A stretch of DNA of 64,000 bases from Mycoplasma sp. 'Moose RK'. GTDB lineage: Bacteria > Bacillota_I > Bacilli_A > Mycoplasmatales > Metamycoplasmataceae. Under the pieces are notes generated by a model that ran no database searches, was not told the origin of the DNA, and worked only from the letters and a program-made list of their open reading frames with translations. Both the position numbers and the translations under genes were made by a program. Below are positions 1 to 12,496 of the stretch, one piece after another (the stretch's first letter is position 1; every line of letters begins with the position of its first letter). Where the stretch lies: assembly GCF_015708155.1 (NCBI RefSeq), contig NZ_JADDYD010000001.1, positions 432,001-496,000 on the forward strand, given 5' to 3'.

Positions 1-717
1 CATAACAATATAACTCAGAGTTTAAAACCGCAAATGTTTTCATATTATAAAAATTATGACAATAATAAAGAAAATATTTTGCGTAAAATACAAAAATTAA
101 ACCGCAATAACAACAATTTTAAATCTTTTTTTTCATTATCTAAAGAAAATAATGTCGGTTATGAATATAAACACAAAGTATTAAAAATTGAACAAGGAGA
201 ATTAGAAATCCTTATTGCTGGTTTTAAGAAAATTGTATATTTTGGAGGTTTGTTTTGGCAGGATAAAGCTGCATGAGTAGGGGTATCAGAAATTAAATAT
301 GATAAAAAAAATAATTGATCATATTATCATAATCCTAAACCTGAAAATATTAATTTAACCACTCGTGCTTGAATTAGCGGCTTAGCTAGCCCATCTTTTG
401 AAATAAATGGTGAAGCTAAATATAACAGCGGTAATAAAGAATCATTCAGCGCTGGACTTCGAATATCAACAAAAATTGATTTTAATACAAAAGAACTTGT
501 TGACACTTTTGAGAAAAAAAACACCAACAGGTTGGTGATGAATTATCAAGGCACAGGTTGAAATTATAAAATATTTGACTTTGGTCAATACGCAACTGGA
601 TTACTAATAGATGACTATGAATATAGTTCTATTGCGACAAATAACCCTCTAATTCCTGACAAAGAAGATGGATATACTTTATTACCATATACTAGCGAAG
701 ACGAAAGCGTATTTTAG
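1..717 (+). CDS. C-terminal part of an unrecognised, probably surface-exposed protein (5' end outside window)
   Basis: The frame is open from base 1 to a TAG at 715-717 once TGA is read as Trp (274-276, 316-318 and others), so about 238 C-terminal residues are visible. They are polar, rich in Asn, Lys and aromatic residues, with short beta-prone stretches and no membrane segment. The C-terminus is acidic (...SEDESVF). I do not recognise the family. The stop codon abuts the ATG of the next ABC gene with no gap, so the two are probably co-transcribed and translationally coupled. That suggests the protein is exported or surface-anchored and works with the ABC system, but this rests on context only. 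Confidence 0.75.
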
Positions 718-3030
718 ATGATAAAAATTGAAAATTTAACAAAAAAAATCAATGACAAAATCATTTTTAATAATTTAAATCTAGAAATTCCCTCAAAAAC
801 AATCACTTTTATCATTGGCAAATCCGGAATTGGAAAAACAACACTAATTAATTTAATTGCTGGATTTATGAAAAAAGATAGTGGTGAAATCTCCTTTTTT
901 GCCGAAAATGGCACAAAAATTAAAGATCCATTAATTGATGTTGTTTTTCAAAATTTTAATTTAATTGAATCATTATCTATAAAAAATAATATTTTGATAG
1001 CTAATCATATTTTAAATCGACAATCTGATGATTCAAGAATAGAAAAAACTGCAAATTTTATTGATATTGAAACTCAAAAATTAGATCAATTAGTAAAAAA
1101 TTTGTCTGGCGGCGAAAAGCAGCGAGCTGCTTTCTTAAGAAGTTTGTCAAGAGATAGTAGTTTTATTTTACTCGATGAGCCAACTGGAAATTTAGATCAT
1201 GAAAACTCTATTGCCTTACTTGATTTATTAACAAAAACTTGTAGTGATAAGACAATTTTAATTGTTAGTCATAATTTAGAATTGGCAAAAAAATATGCTC
1301 ATCAAATTATTAATTTAGAAGATTTATCAGTTGAAGTTATTAAAAATAAAGATCAAATTGAGATAATTTCAAAAAATACAAATTTAAACCAAGTGGCAAA
1401 TTATGTTTATAAAAAGCCTGGTTTTTTGCAGAAATTTAGAGTTGCTTTATTACTCACACTTGCAGATTTTAGATCAAAAATGGTAAGTTTTTTTATGGTT
1501 TTACTAACTTTTTTTGCCCTAATTTTTAGTATTGTAATTTTTGTCAATTTGAATATTTCGGCAAAAAATATTGTCCTAGACAAAGTTACTCAATTAAATT
1601 TAGATACAATTCTACTTGGCGAAAAAGATATTTCTGCATTGCCACTAGAAGAAATTGAACAACTTAAAAAAGATAATCCCAAAATAAAATACATTATTCC
1701 ACGGTATGCTGAGTCAAAAGGTTTTAAATTTTTGTACAATGACAAAATCGCTTTAGAAAACCATATTTTTCAAATTGATGAATCAGATTTTTTCAAAAAA
1801 AGATACTCTTTATTTAGCAACGACAAAAATTTTGGCAACCGTTTTATTAAAAATCCTAATGAAGTTATTATCTCAAAAAAATTAGTTAAAGAACTAGGAA
1901 TTGATAACCCAATTGGCAAAATAATCAAAATTATTAATATCGATATACCAAGCAATGATATAAAATCATTAGATGATTTTTCTGAAACAGCAACAATTGT
2001 GGGAACTTTGGACAAACCTTTTGAAGATGGTGTTGATTTTTCAATTGTTCATACTAATAAAATAAAGTCAATTTATGAAAAATTTTACAAAACATTAATA
2101 AAAACCCAAGAAAACAATGGTTTTAAAGAATATGAATTTTTACCTAACAATTATTATTCATTAGATTTTGAAAAATACATCACCAGTCGAGGAACAACTG
2201 CCGCAATAATTCCTGACAACCAACAAATACAAAAATCTTTTTATGAAAATTTACCTGAAGCCAAATCGATAAATTTAAGTCAAGGCAGGTTGCCGGAAAA
2301 ATTTAATGAAATTGCAGTTAGTTCAAATGTGACTAGTGAAATAGGTAAGCTTTTAAAAATTAGAAACAATATTAATAGCTTAATTTTTAAGGTTGTTGGA
2401 ATTTTTGACTCTAAAAATAACGATGAAAATACTATCATTTTTCACCATAACGTTGAAAAATATTCAAAAGAATTACTACCAAGAAGTTTTATGGTTTATT
2501 TAGATCAAAATAATCTATATAATAATATACAAGAATTTTTAACAAAATATAACAAACTAGGAGTTAACCGCTATTACAATGTAACCGGAAGCCCTGATGA
2601 AATCATGAATCAATTAATTTCTTCTAGATACACTTTATTATTAGTTATTTTTGTTTCAATTGTTATTTTTGGAATAAGTTTATTAATTTTTGTTTCAGCA
2701 TATGCGGCAAATCTTTCTAATTTTAAGAAAAAATCAATAGGAATTTTAAAATCTCTTGGTGGGAAAACATCGCAAATTTTTTTATATCATTGACTAAATT
2801 TGGTAATAATTTCAGTGTTTGTTTTTGTTATAGGTATTATATTTTCAGTTTCTTTAGTGCCTGTAGTTTATCAAGCAATTTCACAACAAAACTGAATTTT
2901 TCCGGATTATTCACAAATTAGCATTATTTTTATAATTGTTTGGCTTGCAAGCTTTTTTGTTTTGTCTATAATTTATTTATTAATTTCACATAGAATTTAC
3001 AAAAAGGACATTGTAACACTATTAAAATAA
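718..3030 (+). CDS. ABC transporter, ATPase fused to FtsX/MacB-like permease (copy 1)
   Basis: This is a fused ABC protein of about 770 residues. Residues 1-225 form an ATPase of the LolD/MacB type: Walker A GKSGIGKTT near residue 34, signature LSGGEKQR near 130, Walker B FILLDEPT, and a switch His in VSHNLELA. A first membrane helix follows near 255-275, then a long extracytoplasmic domain (about 280-635), and three more hydrophobic helices at the C-terminus, the FtsX-type topology. TGA at 2791-2793 is a Trp codon, so the reading continues to a TAA at 3028. Such fused exporters in mollicutes probably act on lipoproteins or peptides at the membrane. The substrate cannot be read from the sequence. 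A paralogue follows 81 bp downstream. Confidence 0.9.
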
Positions 3031-3111
3031 ATTTAAAATGATAGAATTTATAAGTTTTTTGGATTAAATTGATACTACAAAATCAAAAAAATTAAATAAA
3101 TTTGGAATAAG

Positions 3112-5067
3112 ATGATAAAAATTGAAAATTTAACAAAAAAAATCAATGACAAAATCATTTTTAATAATTTAAATCTAGAAATTCCACCAAAAAAAATTAC
3201 TTTTGTTATTGGTAAATCCGGAATTGGAAAAACAACACTAATTAATTTAATTGCTGGATTTATGAAAAAAGATAGCGGGAAAATTACCTTTTTTGACCAA
3301 AAAGGCACAGAAATTAAGGATCCATTAATTGATGTTGTTTTTCAAGACTTCAATTTAATCAATAATATTTCATCAAAAAACAACATTTTAATTGGAAATA
3401 ACATAATAAACAGAATTTTTGATCAAAAAGATCTAGAAAAAAAAGCTAATTATATATCGATTAAAAATCAGCAATTAAATCAGGCAGTAAATAGTTTATC
3501 TGGTGGTGAAAAACAAAGAATTGCAATTTTACGCTCACTTTCACGAGATTGCGATTTTATTTTGCTTGATGAACCAACAGGAAATTTAGATTTTGAAAAT
3601 GGGGATTACGTATTTAAAAATCTAGAAAATATTGCCAAAAATAAAACGATACTAGTAGTTAGTCATAATTTAGAATTCGCAAGAAAATATGCTGATAAAA
3701 TTGTTTATATTGAAAAAGAAGGAATCAGACAGGAAAATTTTGAAAAAACAGAACAAAATTCAGTGGCAAACACTGAAAAAGATGGCAATTCTGTTGTTTT
3801 AAATAATTCTCCAAATTCCAAGATTTCAAAAATTAAGCAAGAATTAAAAACAGCTTTTTTGCTTACAGTAGTAGACTATAAATCAAAATTTTTCTCAACA
3901 ATTTTGTTTGCCATACTTTTTCTTGCCAGCTTTTTTGGCACTTTATTATTCGGCACTCTAAATTTAAACATTTCCACTGCAAATTATCTGAAAGTTAGTG
4001 AATACCAACTCGATTCGGTTGTAATTGCTAAAAAAACAGAAAATGAATTTAGCAACGGTTTTACAGAAAATGAAATTAGTAAAATTAAGGACAAAAATAA
4101 GACTATAAATAAAATTGCCCCTTTTTTTACTCTGCCTTTTTTAAATTTTGAATATAATAGCAAAAAAGAATTTGCAATTCCCATTGATTACATCGATGAA
4201 ACTGCATTTTTTAAAAATAGGTTTAATTTTGATGGGAAAATTTTAGTTGGAAGACCAATTAAAAATGAAGATGAAATTATAATTTCAAAAACATTGGCTA
4301 CAAAATTAAATATTCAAGAACCAAAAGAACAGAAAATTTCTGTTTTTAGTGGCAATAAAATTATAAAAACGGTAAAAGTTGTTGGAATAAACAGTTCTGT
4401 AACTTCAAAAAAGTTAAATTTAACTTTTTTGCATTATAAATTAGGCGAAAATATTGGATTAGAACTAAAAAATAAAACAAAAATCGATAACTCTGAAACT
4501 GCACAAGTTAAAAAAATTCAGCCGTTGCTTTTAAAATTATATTTCAAACATGAAAATTTAGTAAAAAATATCGAAAATTTTACTAAAAACAACTCTGAAT
4601 ATCGAGCTGACTCCCCGCTAGTAAGTATATCAAAATTAACTATTGATGTTCAAAATCTGGTAGTTATAATTGCCGGAGTAATTTTAATCACTTTTATTGC
4701 AATTTTGTTAATACAAATAATTTTTTATTCAAAAAATTTAAGTGATTCAAAAATAAAACTAATAGGAATACTGAAAGCGCTTAGGGCAAAAACCTGGCAC
4801 ATTTTTCTCTATCACTGACTAAATATAATTATAATTTCAGTTTTAATTTTAGTTATTAATTTATCAATTTTTCTTCCTTTAATGCCGAAAATTTATAGCG
4901 CAATTGTGGGGCAGGAAGCATTTCTCCCTCCAATTTCGCAAATTGCAGGCATAATTTTTGTAATTTGGATAGTGATGTTTTTTGTAATTTCAACAGTTTA
5001 TTTATTAATTTCATGGTTTAATTACAAAAAACCTGTCACAAAATTGTTGAAATTTGATCAAAATTAG
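3112..5067 (+). CDS. ABC transporter, ATPase fused to FtsX/MacB-like permease (copy 2)
   Basis: This paralogue of the preceding gene has about 651 residues and the same layout: Walker A GKSGIGKTT, LSGGEKQR, Walker B FILLDEPTGNLD, a VSHNLE switch, one membrane helix near 260-280, an extracytoplasmic domain shorter than in copy 1, and C-terminal membrane helices. TGA at 4816-4818 is Trp in the conserved FLYHW segment, so the end is the TAG at 5065. The first about 180 bases are nearly identical to copy 1 while the extracytoplasmic parts are very different, which points to recent gene conversion of the ATPase end. A weak ribosome site (GGAATAAG) precedes the ATG. The stop codon lies inside the conserved outer end of an insertion-element remnant. 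Confidence 0.9.
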
Positions 5068-5400
5068 TATATTAATTTCAGACACATAAATAAAGGTGTG
5101 TCAAAATGAAACAATATAAATTCACATTTGAATAGAAAATTAAATACATTAAAATTACTGAATTTCAAGGGTTACAAATTGTAATTTTGCATGTGTATGG
5201 AAATAATTTAATATAAAATTTACAATAGAAACTTTATAATAATAGTATGAAAAGTTTGATAAGCGCTTGTGAGAAAAGCGTTGAAAAACAGGTATTTTCT
5301 TTAAAATTAAATCACAAAAACAATTAAAAAAGTGGAAAAATTTAAGAAAAACCTTCATCTTTCCACTCAAAATTTGTCATTTTTCAAGCAAATTTTGGCA
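5061..5400 (+). mobile_element. Decayed insertion-element remnant (leader hairpin plus broken orfA)
   Basis: The outer end AAATTAGTATATTAATTTC and a GACACA...TGTGTC stem-loop (5081-5102) stand just before an ATG at 5106. The frame starting there reads MKQYKFTFE, then a TAG stop, then fragments such as EFQGLQIVILHVYGNNL. The same protein is nearly intact at 38016-38312 and decayed at 15180-15765. Several in-frame stops and an altered 3' half show that this copy is dead. IS-family assignment is uncertain; the layout suggests an IS3-like orfA. Confidence 0.7.
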
Positions 5401-5913
5401 AAATTAATTTTAAAAAAATATAGAAAAACCAAAAAAGACTCTAATTTCTGATGTTTTTTTGGTTTAAATTAAAATATAAGATTTAGGATTTTGCAACTTT
5501 GTCAACGGAAATTTTCTTTTTGAACAAAACTAGCAATTTTGTTTTTAATCGTAGGCAAAATTGCTAGTTTTGTATTTTGAATAGCAAAATTTTGTGAAAA
5601 CTTTGCATTTTTTTTCTTGGTCTCTAACCAAAAAGGGAATTAAAGTGAGACTAGTTAGGAAAAGTGATTTGACAAGATTTTTTTTAGAGATCATTTTTAA
5701 CTGATTGATTACTTAATACAATCAATAGAAAGAGCAAAAAGGTGTTTTTCGGGAGTTTTAACACAAAACAACCTTCCTTTTGAACTATATTTTTAATTAC
5801 ATAACAAAAAAATTAAAAATTACCAGCTAAAGACCTTATTTTTTGGCAAGGTTTTTGCCAAAAAAGGAGTGTTAAAAGTGCAAAAACGCCTCCATTTTTT
5901 TGCAAATTTTTCC
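5401..5913. other. Non-coding stretch upstream of secA with several inverted repeats
   Basis: I see no credible gene in this roughly 500-base stretch. It holds an 11-bp inverted repeat at 5426-5465 (AAACCAAAAAA against TTTTTTGGTTT) and the strong hairpin at 5524-5573 listed separately. The rest is AT-rich sequence that I cannot assign. Confidence 0.5.
5524..5573. repeat. Perfect 18-bp inverted repeat with 14-base loop
   Basis: Arms ACAAAACTAGCAATTTTG (5524-5541) and its exact complement (5556-5573) face each other. No clear T-run follows on either strand, so it is not an obvious simple terminator. It could be a processing or regulatory hairpin in the secA leader, or an operator. Confidence 0.75.
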
Positions 5914-5941
5914 TTTGTTTTTCCAACAAATTTGGTATAAT
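5914..5941 (+). promoter_or_regulatory. Probable secA promoter
   Basis: A TATAAT -10 box lies at 5936-5941, with TTTGTT 16 bases upstream as a weak -35. It is the only good -10 in the leader and sits about 40 bases before the secA start. Confidence 0.55.
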
Positions 5942-5980
5942 TTTTAAGATATTTTGTAAATAAAGCCGGGGGTGCGCGCG

Positions 5981-8866
5981 ATGATAAAGTCATTGTTGAA
6001 ATTTTTTAAGACATCGTCGGAAATGCGCCTTGCTTACCGGCTTTTGCATCAGATTAACCAAAAACGCAGTTTTTACGCAGCAATGACCGATCAGGATCTT
6101 GCAAATCAAACTGTTGTTTTAAAACAGCGCCTTGAAAATGGCGCGAAATTGAAAGACATTCGTGTTGATGCTTTTGCGGTTGCCCGTGAGGCCACCAAAA
6201 GAATTTTAGGAAAAAATCCTTATGATGTACAGATTCTTGGTGGCCTAATTCTTGACATGGGTTCGGTTGCCGAGATGAAAACCGGCGAGGGGAAAACAAT
6301 TGCTTCAATTGCGCCGGTCTATCTTAATGCACTTTTAGGCCAAGGTGTTATTGTTTCAACGATCAACGAGTACCTTGCCCAGCGTGATGCCGCTGACAAC
6401 GGTAAGGTATACAATTTTTTGGGACTTTCTGTTGGTATTAACAAAGCTGATATGGATGCTAATACCAAGCGGATGATGTATAATGCCGACATCACTTATT
6501 CAGTCCACTCAGAACTTGGATTTGACTATTTACGTGACAACATGGTTTTTTCAACGCAAGAAAAAGTGCAGCGGGGTTTGAATTTTTGTCTAATTGATGA
6601 GATTGATTCAATTTTAATTGACGAGGCCAAAACACCTTTGATCATCAGTGGTGGAAAAAATAACTCACCAACTCAATATCTTGCTGCCAATCAGTTTGTC
6701 AACACCCTTATTGATGCCGATTTTTACATTGATCATGAAACAAAAGGGATCAAATTGAATGACCAAGGCATCGACAAAGCCAACATTTTTTTTGGCGTGC
6801 AAAATCTCTATGAAATCAACAATTCTGAATTAGTTCACCGAATTCAGAATGCTCTTCGAGCAAACAAGGTGATGAAGAAAGATGTTGAATATATTGTTCA
6901 GAACAACAAAATTGAACTTGTTGACCAATTTACTGGTCGAATCATGGTTGGTCGTTCTTATTCAGAAGGCCTCCAACAGGCACTTCAAGCAAAAGAAGGT
7001 CTGGAAATTGAGCCAGAAACAAAAACTTTAGCCACAATTACTTACCAAAATTTCTTTCGCCTTTTTAAAAAATTATCAGGAATGACTGGAACCGCTAAAA
7101 CTGAAGAACAAGAATTCATTGATGTTTACAACATGCGTGTTAATGTAATTCCAACCAACAAACCGATGGTTCGGAAAGACGAAAATGACCAAATTTTTGC
7201 CACTTTAGACCAAAAAAACCGAGCAATTATTGATGAAGTTGTTAAAGTCCATTCCACTGGTCAACCAATTTTAATTGGAACCTCACAAGTCGTTGACTCT
7301 GAAACTCTTTCGGCAATGTTGCACAGCAAAGGTCTAAATCACACTGTTTTAAATGCCAAACAAAATGAACTTGAAGCTGAAATTATTTCTCGTGCAGGAC
7401 GGAAAAATGCTATTACAATTGCAACAAACATGGCTGGAAGGGGAACTGACATCATTCTTGAAAGAGATGTAATTGCTCTTGGTGGACTTTATATTTTAGG
7501 AACTGATAAAGCAGAGTCACGAAGAATTGATAACCAACTTCGTGGGCGCGCGGGCCGCCAAGGTGATGTCGGTATTTCCCGTTTTTTTATTTCAATTCAA
7601 GATCAATTATTGCGCCGTTTTTCCAATTTTGAGCAAATTTTTTCTGCCTATGGAAATTCATTTGGAGCAATTAAGGGGAAATATATCCACTCGGTTTTAC
7701 TTGCAGCACAAAAAAAAATTGAAGGTTTTAATTTTGACATGCGAAAAACCGTGCTTAGTTATGATGATGTCATTCGTCAGCAACGCGATTTAATCTACAC
7801 TCAACGTGACATTTTGCTTGAAATTCAGAATTTTGACCACTATATTCGCAAAATGATAATTCGTGCTGTTAACATTATTTTAGGTTATGATTTTATCACT
7901 TTGCCCAATCAAGAAATTAATTATAAAAATTTAGTTGATTATTTAAACGACAATCTTTCGCGAAACAGCAAAGTCGACTTTGGTCAATTTGAACTTGAAA
8001 ATTACCCCTACGAACAATTAAATGATGTTTTAGTCAAAAAATTAGAAGAAATTTACTTTGAAAAATTGCAACCATCATTGAAAGAAAATCTTGGCGAAAA
8101 CTACTATGAATCAGAGCGCTACATAATTTTATCAACCCTTGACAGCCATTGACAAAATCACATTGATACGATCGATAAACTTCGTTCATCGGCTAATTTA
8201 GTGCAATATTCGCAAAAAAATCCTTACCAAATTTTTACTGAAGATGCCACAAAAAAATTCAACATTTTAGTTTTTGAGTCTGCTTATCAAGCAATAATTG
8301 CTCTTTTTAACAACACAAATGCTGCTAAAATTGAATACAAAGATGCAATTTTGTCAGACGGAACTGCAATTACATATGCAGCAGATACTCCCCCTGAAAT
8401 TGTAGAACAAATCATTGCTGCTGGTGAAGAAAGAATTGCCGCTATCCAGCAAGCAGAACTTGAAAAAAGCCCCGAATTTATTGCCAAACAACTTAGCGAT
8501 CTTGGAATCGAACAGATTGATTTTGGTCCTGATTTTGAACTTTGAAAAGTTGCCAACAACAAGCTTGTTCAATTGAAAACAACTATGTCAGTCACTGAAA
8601 AACGTGATTTACTTATCCAAATGAATCAAGAGCAACTTGAAGTTATTGCCGAAAATCCTGACTTTTTGACTCAAAATTCTGATGATGATGATGACCAAAT
8701 TTCAACTGATTTTGTCAATGTGAGAACAAATCCTGAAAAAATGAGCGAAATTTTGGCTCAAAAAGTAGCTCTAAACCGTGAAAATGACGACAAAATCAGC
8801 GATGAAGAAACAAAAATCGCTGATTTTGTTGATCAAAAAAGAGAAACAGATTCAAACTTAGAATAG
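5981..8866 (+). CDS. secA: Preprotein translocase ATPase SecA
   Basis: SecA is the cytoplasmic motor that drives preproteins through SecYEG; secY lies at 56397-57809 in this window. The protein of about 961 residues has the Walker A core TGEGKT (about residue 105), the DEAD-type IDEIDSILIDEA segment, AGRGTDI in NBD2, and the LRGRAGRQGD motif. TGA codons at 8150 and 8543 are Trp, joining what would otherwise look like three genes. The C-terminus is acidic (a DDDDD run) with no SecB-type zinc tail, common in mollicutes. I chose the ATG at 5981 because the run GGGGG lies 8 bases upstream; a GTG at 5972 is in frame but lies inside that site. Confidence 0.98.
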
Positions 8867-8919
8867 GAAGAGGGTTTTTTTGTTAATTTAAATAAAAAAC
8901 TGGAATTTTTTTAGAAAAA

Positions 8920-9396
8920 ATGGCAAAAAGTCTCAAAAATTTATTTTTCGCTGCAAAGACTTGCTATTTTTTAGCAGTTTTTGCTTTTCTAAGTTCAATT
9001 TTTGAGACTTTTTTTGCTTATTTTTATCACCAAAATTTATCACTTAGTATTCTTATTGGCTTAACAACTTTCAATTCCAGCGCAATTTTAGCACTAATTT
9101 TTGGACCCTTTATCCCGAAATTAGCGCCTATTTATTGGAAAAATAGTTACTTTACTGACAAATTATTTCGAAAAGATGTCTGTGATCTATTTGCTCAAAA
9201 AGGGAAAATTTACACTGCATTTTTTGGCTTCTTTTTTTTAATTCTTTTTGTCATCGGCCTTTATTATTTAATTGCTAAAGCAATTGTTGTTTTGAGTTTA
9301 GCGCAAAGTATTGCCTGTTTTCTTACATTTTTGACCTCAAAACTACATGTTGATTTGGTTTGTTTGAAAAAAATCAGACAAATTCTAACTAAATAG
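8920..9396 (+). CDS. Small multi-pass membrane protein of unknown function
   Basis: The 158-residue protein has four hydrophobic segments (about residues 12-32, 40-65, 95-118 and 122-140), with Lys-rich ends consistent with inner-membrane insertion. The start lies 53 bases after secA with only a weak ribosome site. I do not recognise the family. It probably belongs to the secA transcript, because no terminator is evident between the two. Confidence 0.7.
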   Translation: MAKSLKNLFFAAKTCYFLAVFAFLSSIFETFFAYFYHQNLSLSILIGLTTFNSSAILALIFGPFIPKLAPIYWKNSYFTDKLFRKDVCDLFAQKGKIYTAFFGFFFLILFVIGLYYLIAKAIVVLSLAQSIACFLTFLTSKLHVDLVCLKKIRQILTK

Positions 9397-9578
9397 TATT
9401 TGATTTCAGGTACGCCTTTCTTGATGCTTGATATGTATGATTTTTGATACTAATTTAATCAAGAAATCAATGCTTTTTGCTAAAAATTTTTCTTAAAATT
9501 ATCTCAAACTTAGTGAAAATTCCTTTAGACAAGCAATAATTAAAAAAAATGTGCCCAAACTTAAGTTAATTTCAATTA

Positions 9579-10487
9579 ATTAAAATCAATTAAGGTGTAA
9601 AAATACCTTGATCCACCTTGTTTTTCCTCAAAAAATGACTTTTCAGGTTGTGAAACGCTAACACCTTGTTTTCCTGATCGAAAATTTGAAATTACATAGG
9701 CATATTCTTGAAGAGGAAATTGCAAACTGTTTTTGTTTAAAAACTTAGGGTAAATACTGATTCAAGGTGACAAAGTCGCGTTAACCTTAATTAATTTGTT
9801 GTCTTTGAATTGCTGCTCAAAATTTATTGAAAAAATAAAATTTTCTGAATTCAACAAGTAGAGTTCGTATTCTTTTGTCAAAATTTGATTTTCGGGATTT
9901 AAATTTGAATTTTTTAAAACTAGTGCCATGTCCTTAAATTGGTTTGAAATTGGTTGATAAAAACTTGAATTTAGGGCATCTTCCTTTAATTTTAAATTAG
10001 AATCCTCATGTAAGATCAAAAATTGATCAGCTTCTTTGATACCGCGGATAAAAATTGACCTTTTGATGTTTGCCAAAAATCAAAGTCAATTATTTTCAAA
10101 AAGATTGCCATAAGAATTAAACGCCTGCTGAAATAAAAGTGGATTCGGATTTCCAAGCAGTGAATTGCTAGCCTTTGAATTAATTGTGTTGTAAAAATTT
10201 AGCTTGAATTTCAAGTCTTTTTGGTAACTTTCACTATTGATTGCATCCACTTGTTCAATAATTTCCTTGCTTGAATACAAATCAGAATAAATAATTTTTA
10301 GGCTCTGTGAAATTACTTCATTTTGAAAAAAATGGTGATAATTATCATTTTTCCTTGTTTCTTGGTCAGTGAAATTATAATATTTTTTGGCTAAAGATTG
10401 TTTAAATTGTGTGAAATTTCCACAGCTTACCATTGCTAAACTAGTTAATACTGCGGTCATAAAGGTAAAAAAAATCTTTTTTTTCAT
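9579..10487 (-). CDS. Lipoprotein of unknown function (302 aa)
   Basis: The N-terminus is a signal peptide ending in a lipobox (MKKKIFF...LAMVSC), so the mature protein would be anchored to the outer face of the membrane by its Cys. TGA codons (for example 10086-10088, 9762-9764, 9642-9644) are Trp, and the frame ends with TAA at 9579-9581. The mature part is polar and mixed alpha/beta with no family I recognise. It is the last gene of a minus-strand block, permease, ATPase, lipoprotein, lipoprotein, and starts 8 bases after the preceding stop. Its likely role is as a surface partner or substrate of that ABC system; this is inferred from the operon. Confidence 0.85.
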
Positions 10488-10495
10488 AAATTTTC

Positions 10496-12493
10496 CTATT
10501 TATCCTTAAAAATCATCTGTGCTGGATTGTTGTAGCGAAACTTTTTTACAAGCGATTTTTCAAAATCAAAGTAAGATTCTTTTGATGCATGATAAAGTGC
10601 CTGGTGAAAAATCTCAGTTAAAATTTTGACAGAGATTTTGTGCTTTGACTTCGGAAAATAGAGTACAAACGGGTTCAAAGTGACTTTTGGTGTTCGTGAA
10701 GAAGTGTCAACTTTTAAATTAATCAGCGCATTTTGTTTTAAAATGTACAAATCTTTGTAATTGCTGATGGATTTTGTCGTGTCACCCTCAGAAATTTCTT
10801 CAAGAAGGCTATCTGTGATTAATAAATCGTCATTTAGGGGCGCTAATTCCAGAATGCTTTGTTTAAAGGCATCAGAATGACCAACTTTTATTGAACCATC
10901 GGTATTGAATTGGTCAGGAAGCAAGAATCAATTGTGAAAATGAAGATTCATTTTTCCAAGTCTTTTTAGAATAAAAAATCAATTTTTGTTAACAAAACTT
11001 TTGTATTCATTAAGTGACTCAGCGCTTTTATTTGATTTTTTTAGGTTTTCCTGAATCTTTTTTCACTCATTTTCTAGTTTCTTTAGATTTTCTGCTTTTT
11101 CAAACTCATTTAGAAAAGCAACTTTTGCTTTTTCATCATTTGGTCAAATAAAATTAAAAATTGTGTCATAAACGAGGCGATTTTTATACTCTTCTTCAGT
11201 TTCAAAAGGAGCTTGAACATCCAGTTTCTTGTCAATAAATTTTTCATATTTTGAAAAATAAAACGATTTTTTTGCTAGCTTTTGCGGTAAAATTACTTCA
11301 TTTTTTGTGGTTTGTTGCAAATCAATTGAAGTTAAACTGTATTTTTGAAACGGAAAAGGTGACTCAAAACCAGTTGTGTCTGTTGTGATGTCGGTAAAAA
11401 AATTAGAAGCTGTAGTATCATTTTTTTCCATTAATAACTTATTTTTAACAGTTTTTTCCAAATTATTAAGATTAGCTTGGTGCTGAGACTCCAAGTTTTT
11501 TAATTGATTTTGAAGATCTTTGAGACTATTTGAGTTAGAATTGTCCTGAAAGGCAGTGGTTGAAGCAAGCAAACTTGATGAACCTCGGTTGGTTTTTAGC
11601 AAAAACTTTTTTTGTTCTTCAGTACATTTGTCAATATTTTCAAGACTGCAAAAATTTTCTTCATTCTCATCTTCAGCCATGTCGGGATTTTCTAAAAGGT
11701 TAATTTTTTGCTGAATTTCATCTCTTTTTTCAACAAAATCATATTCTAATTCTTGTTTTTGTCGCGCAAGTTCCTTTTCAAAATACTCATTTTCCTTGTT
11801 GTCAATTCAGTTTTCAAAACTTCTTGCAAATAAAAACTTGTCAGCTGGCTCTTTGTCAAGTACAAATAAATTGTAGTCCAACTTTGTTTTGATTGTGTTT
11901 TTATGTTTTACAACAGTAAATCTAATAAATTTAGTTTTTTCAAAAATTAAATAGTAAGTGGTATTTTCATTGTCTGCAACATAATTTTTGACAATTTTGA
12001 TAAAATCAAAATTTTTATCAAGAATTTTAATATTTTTTAGTGGTGCTTTTTCAACCTTTATTTCATTGGGATTTTTTACAAATCTTGAATGATAAGGGTT
12101 AAAAATAAAACCTAATTTGTCAATGTGAGACAACAAAAACAACCAATTTTTTGCCAAATAGGAATGAATAGTGAAATTTGAATTTTGTCTTGTTTGTTGG
12201 TATTCATCATAAAACGATGAGATAAAATATGGTCGTGAAAATACTAAAGAATATTTTAATTCAGCACTAACTTTTCCAGGATCAAGTGAATTTTGGTTAA
12301 TTATGTAGTTATTTTTTGTTGTTTTGTCACCACTGAAAACTGAATCTAACAAATCCTGGATGGACTGATTTTCGACTAATTCCCTATTTTCTTGTTTATT
12401 TTCAAATTTATAAAATTGATAAATTGAAGAGCAAGATGCCAAAAAAAGTCCTGTTGTACTCAAAATTGTTGCTAAAATAATTTTTTTAGGCAT
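10496..12493 (-). CDS. Large lipoprotein with coiled-coil region (665 aa)
   Basis: The signal peptide MPKKIILATILSTTGLFLAS is followed directly by the lipobox Cys. Reading TGA as Trp (for example 11807-11809 and 11144-11146) gives one 665-residue frame ending in TAG at 10496-10498. The middle carries two heptad-like regions rich in Glu, Lys, Gln and Leu (about residues 230-270 and 305-330, including LKDLQNQLKNLESQ), which suggests a coiled coil. I do not recognise the family. The ATG lies 3 bases after the ATPase stop, so it is clearly in the same operon as the ABC permease and ATPase. It may be a surface component of that exporter. Confidence 0.88.
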
Positions 12494-12496
12494 ATT

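Noticed and set aside
9397-9450. A further insertion-element leader (TTTCAGGTACGC...)
   Set aside because: Only about ten bases resemble the consensus and neither the hairpin nor the ATG is kept.
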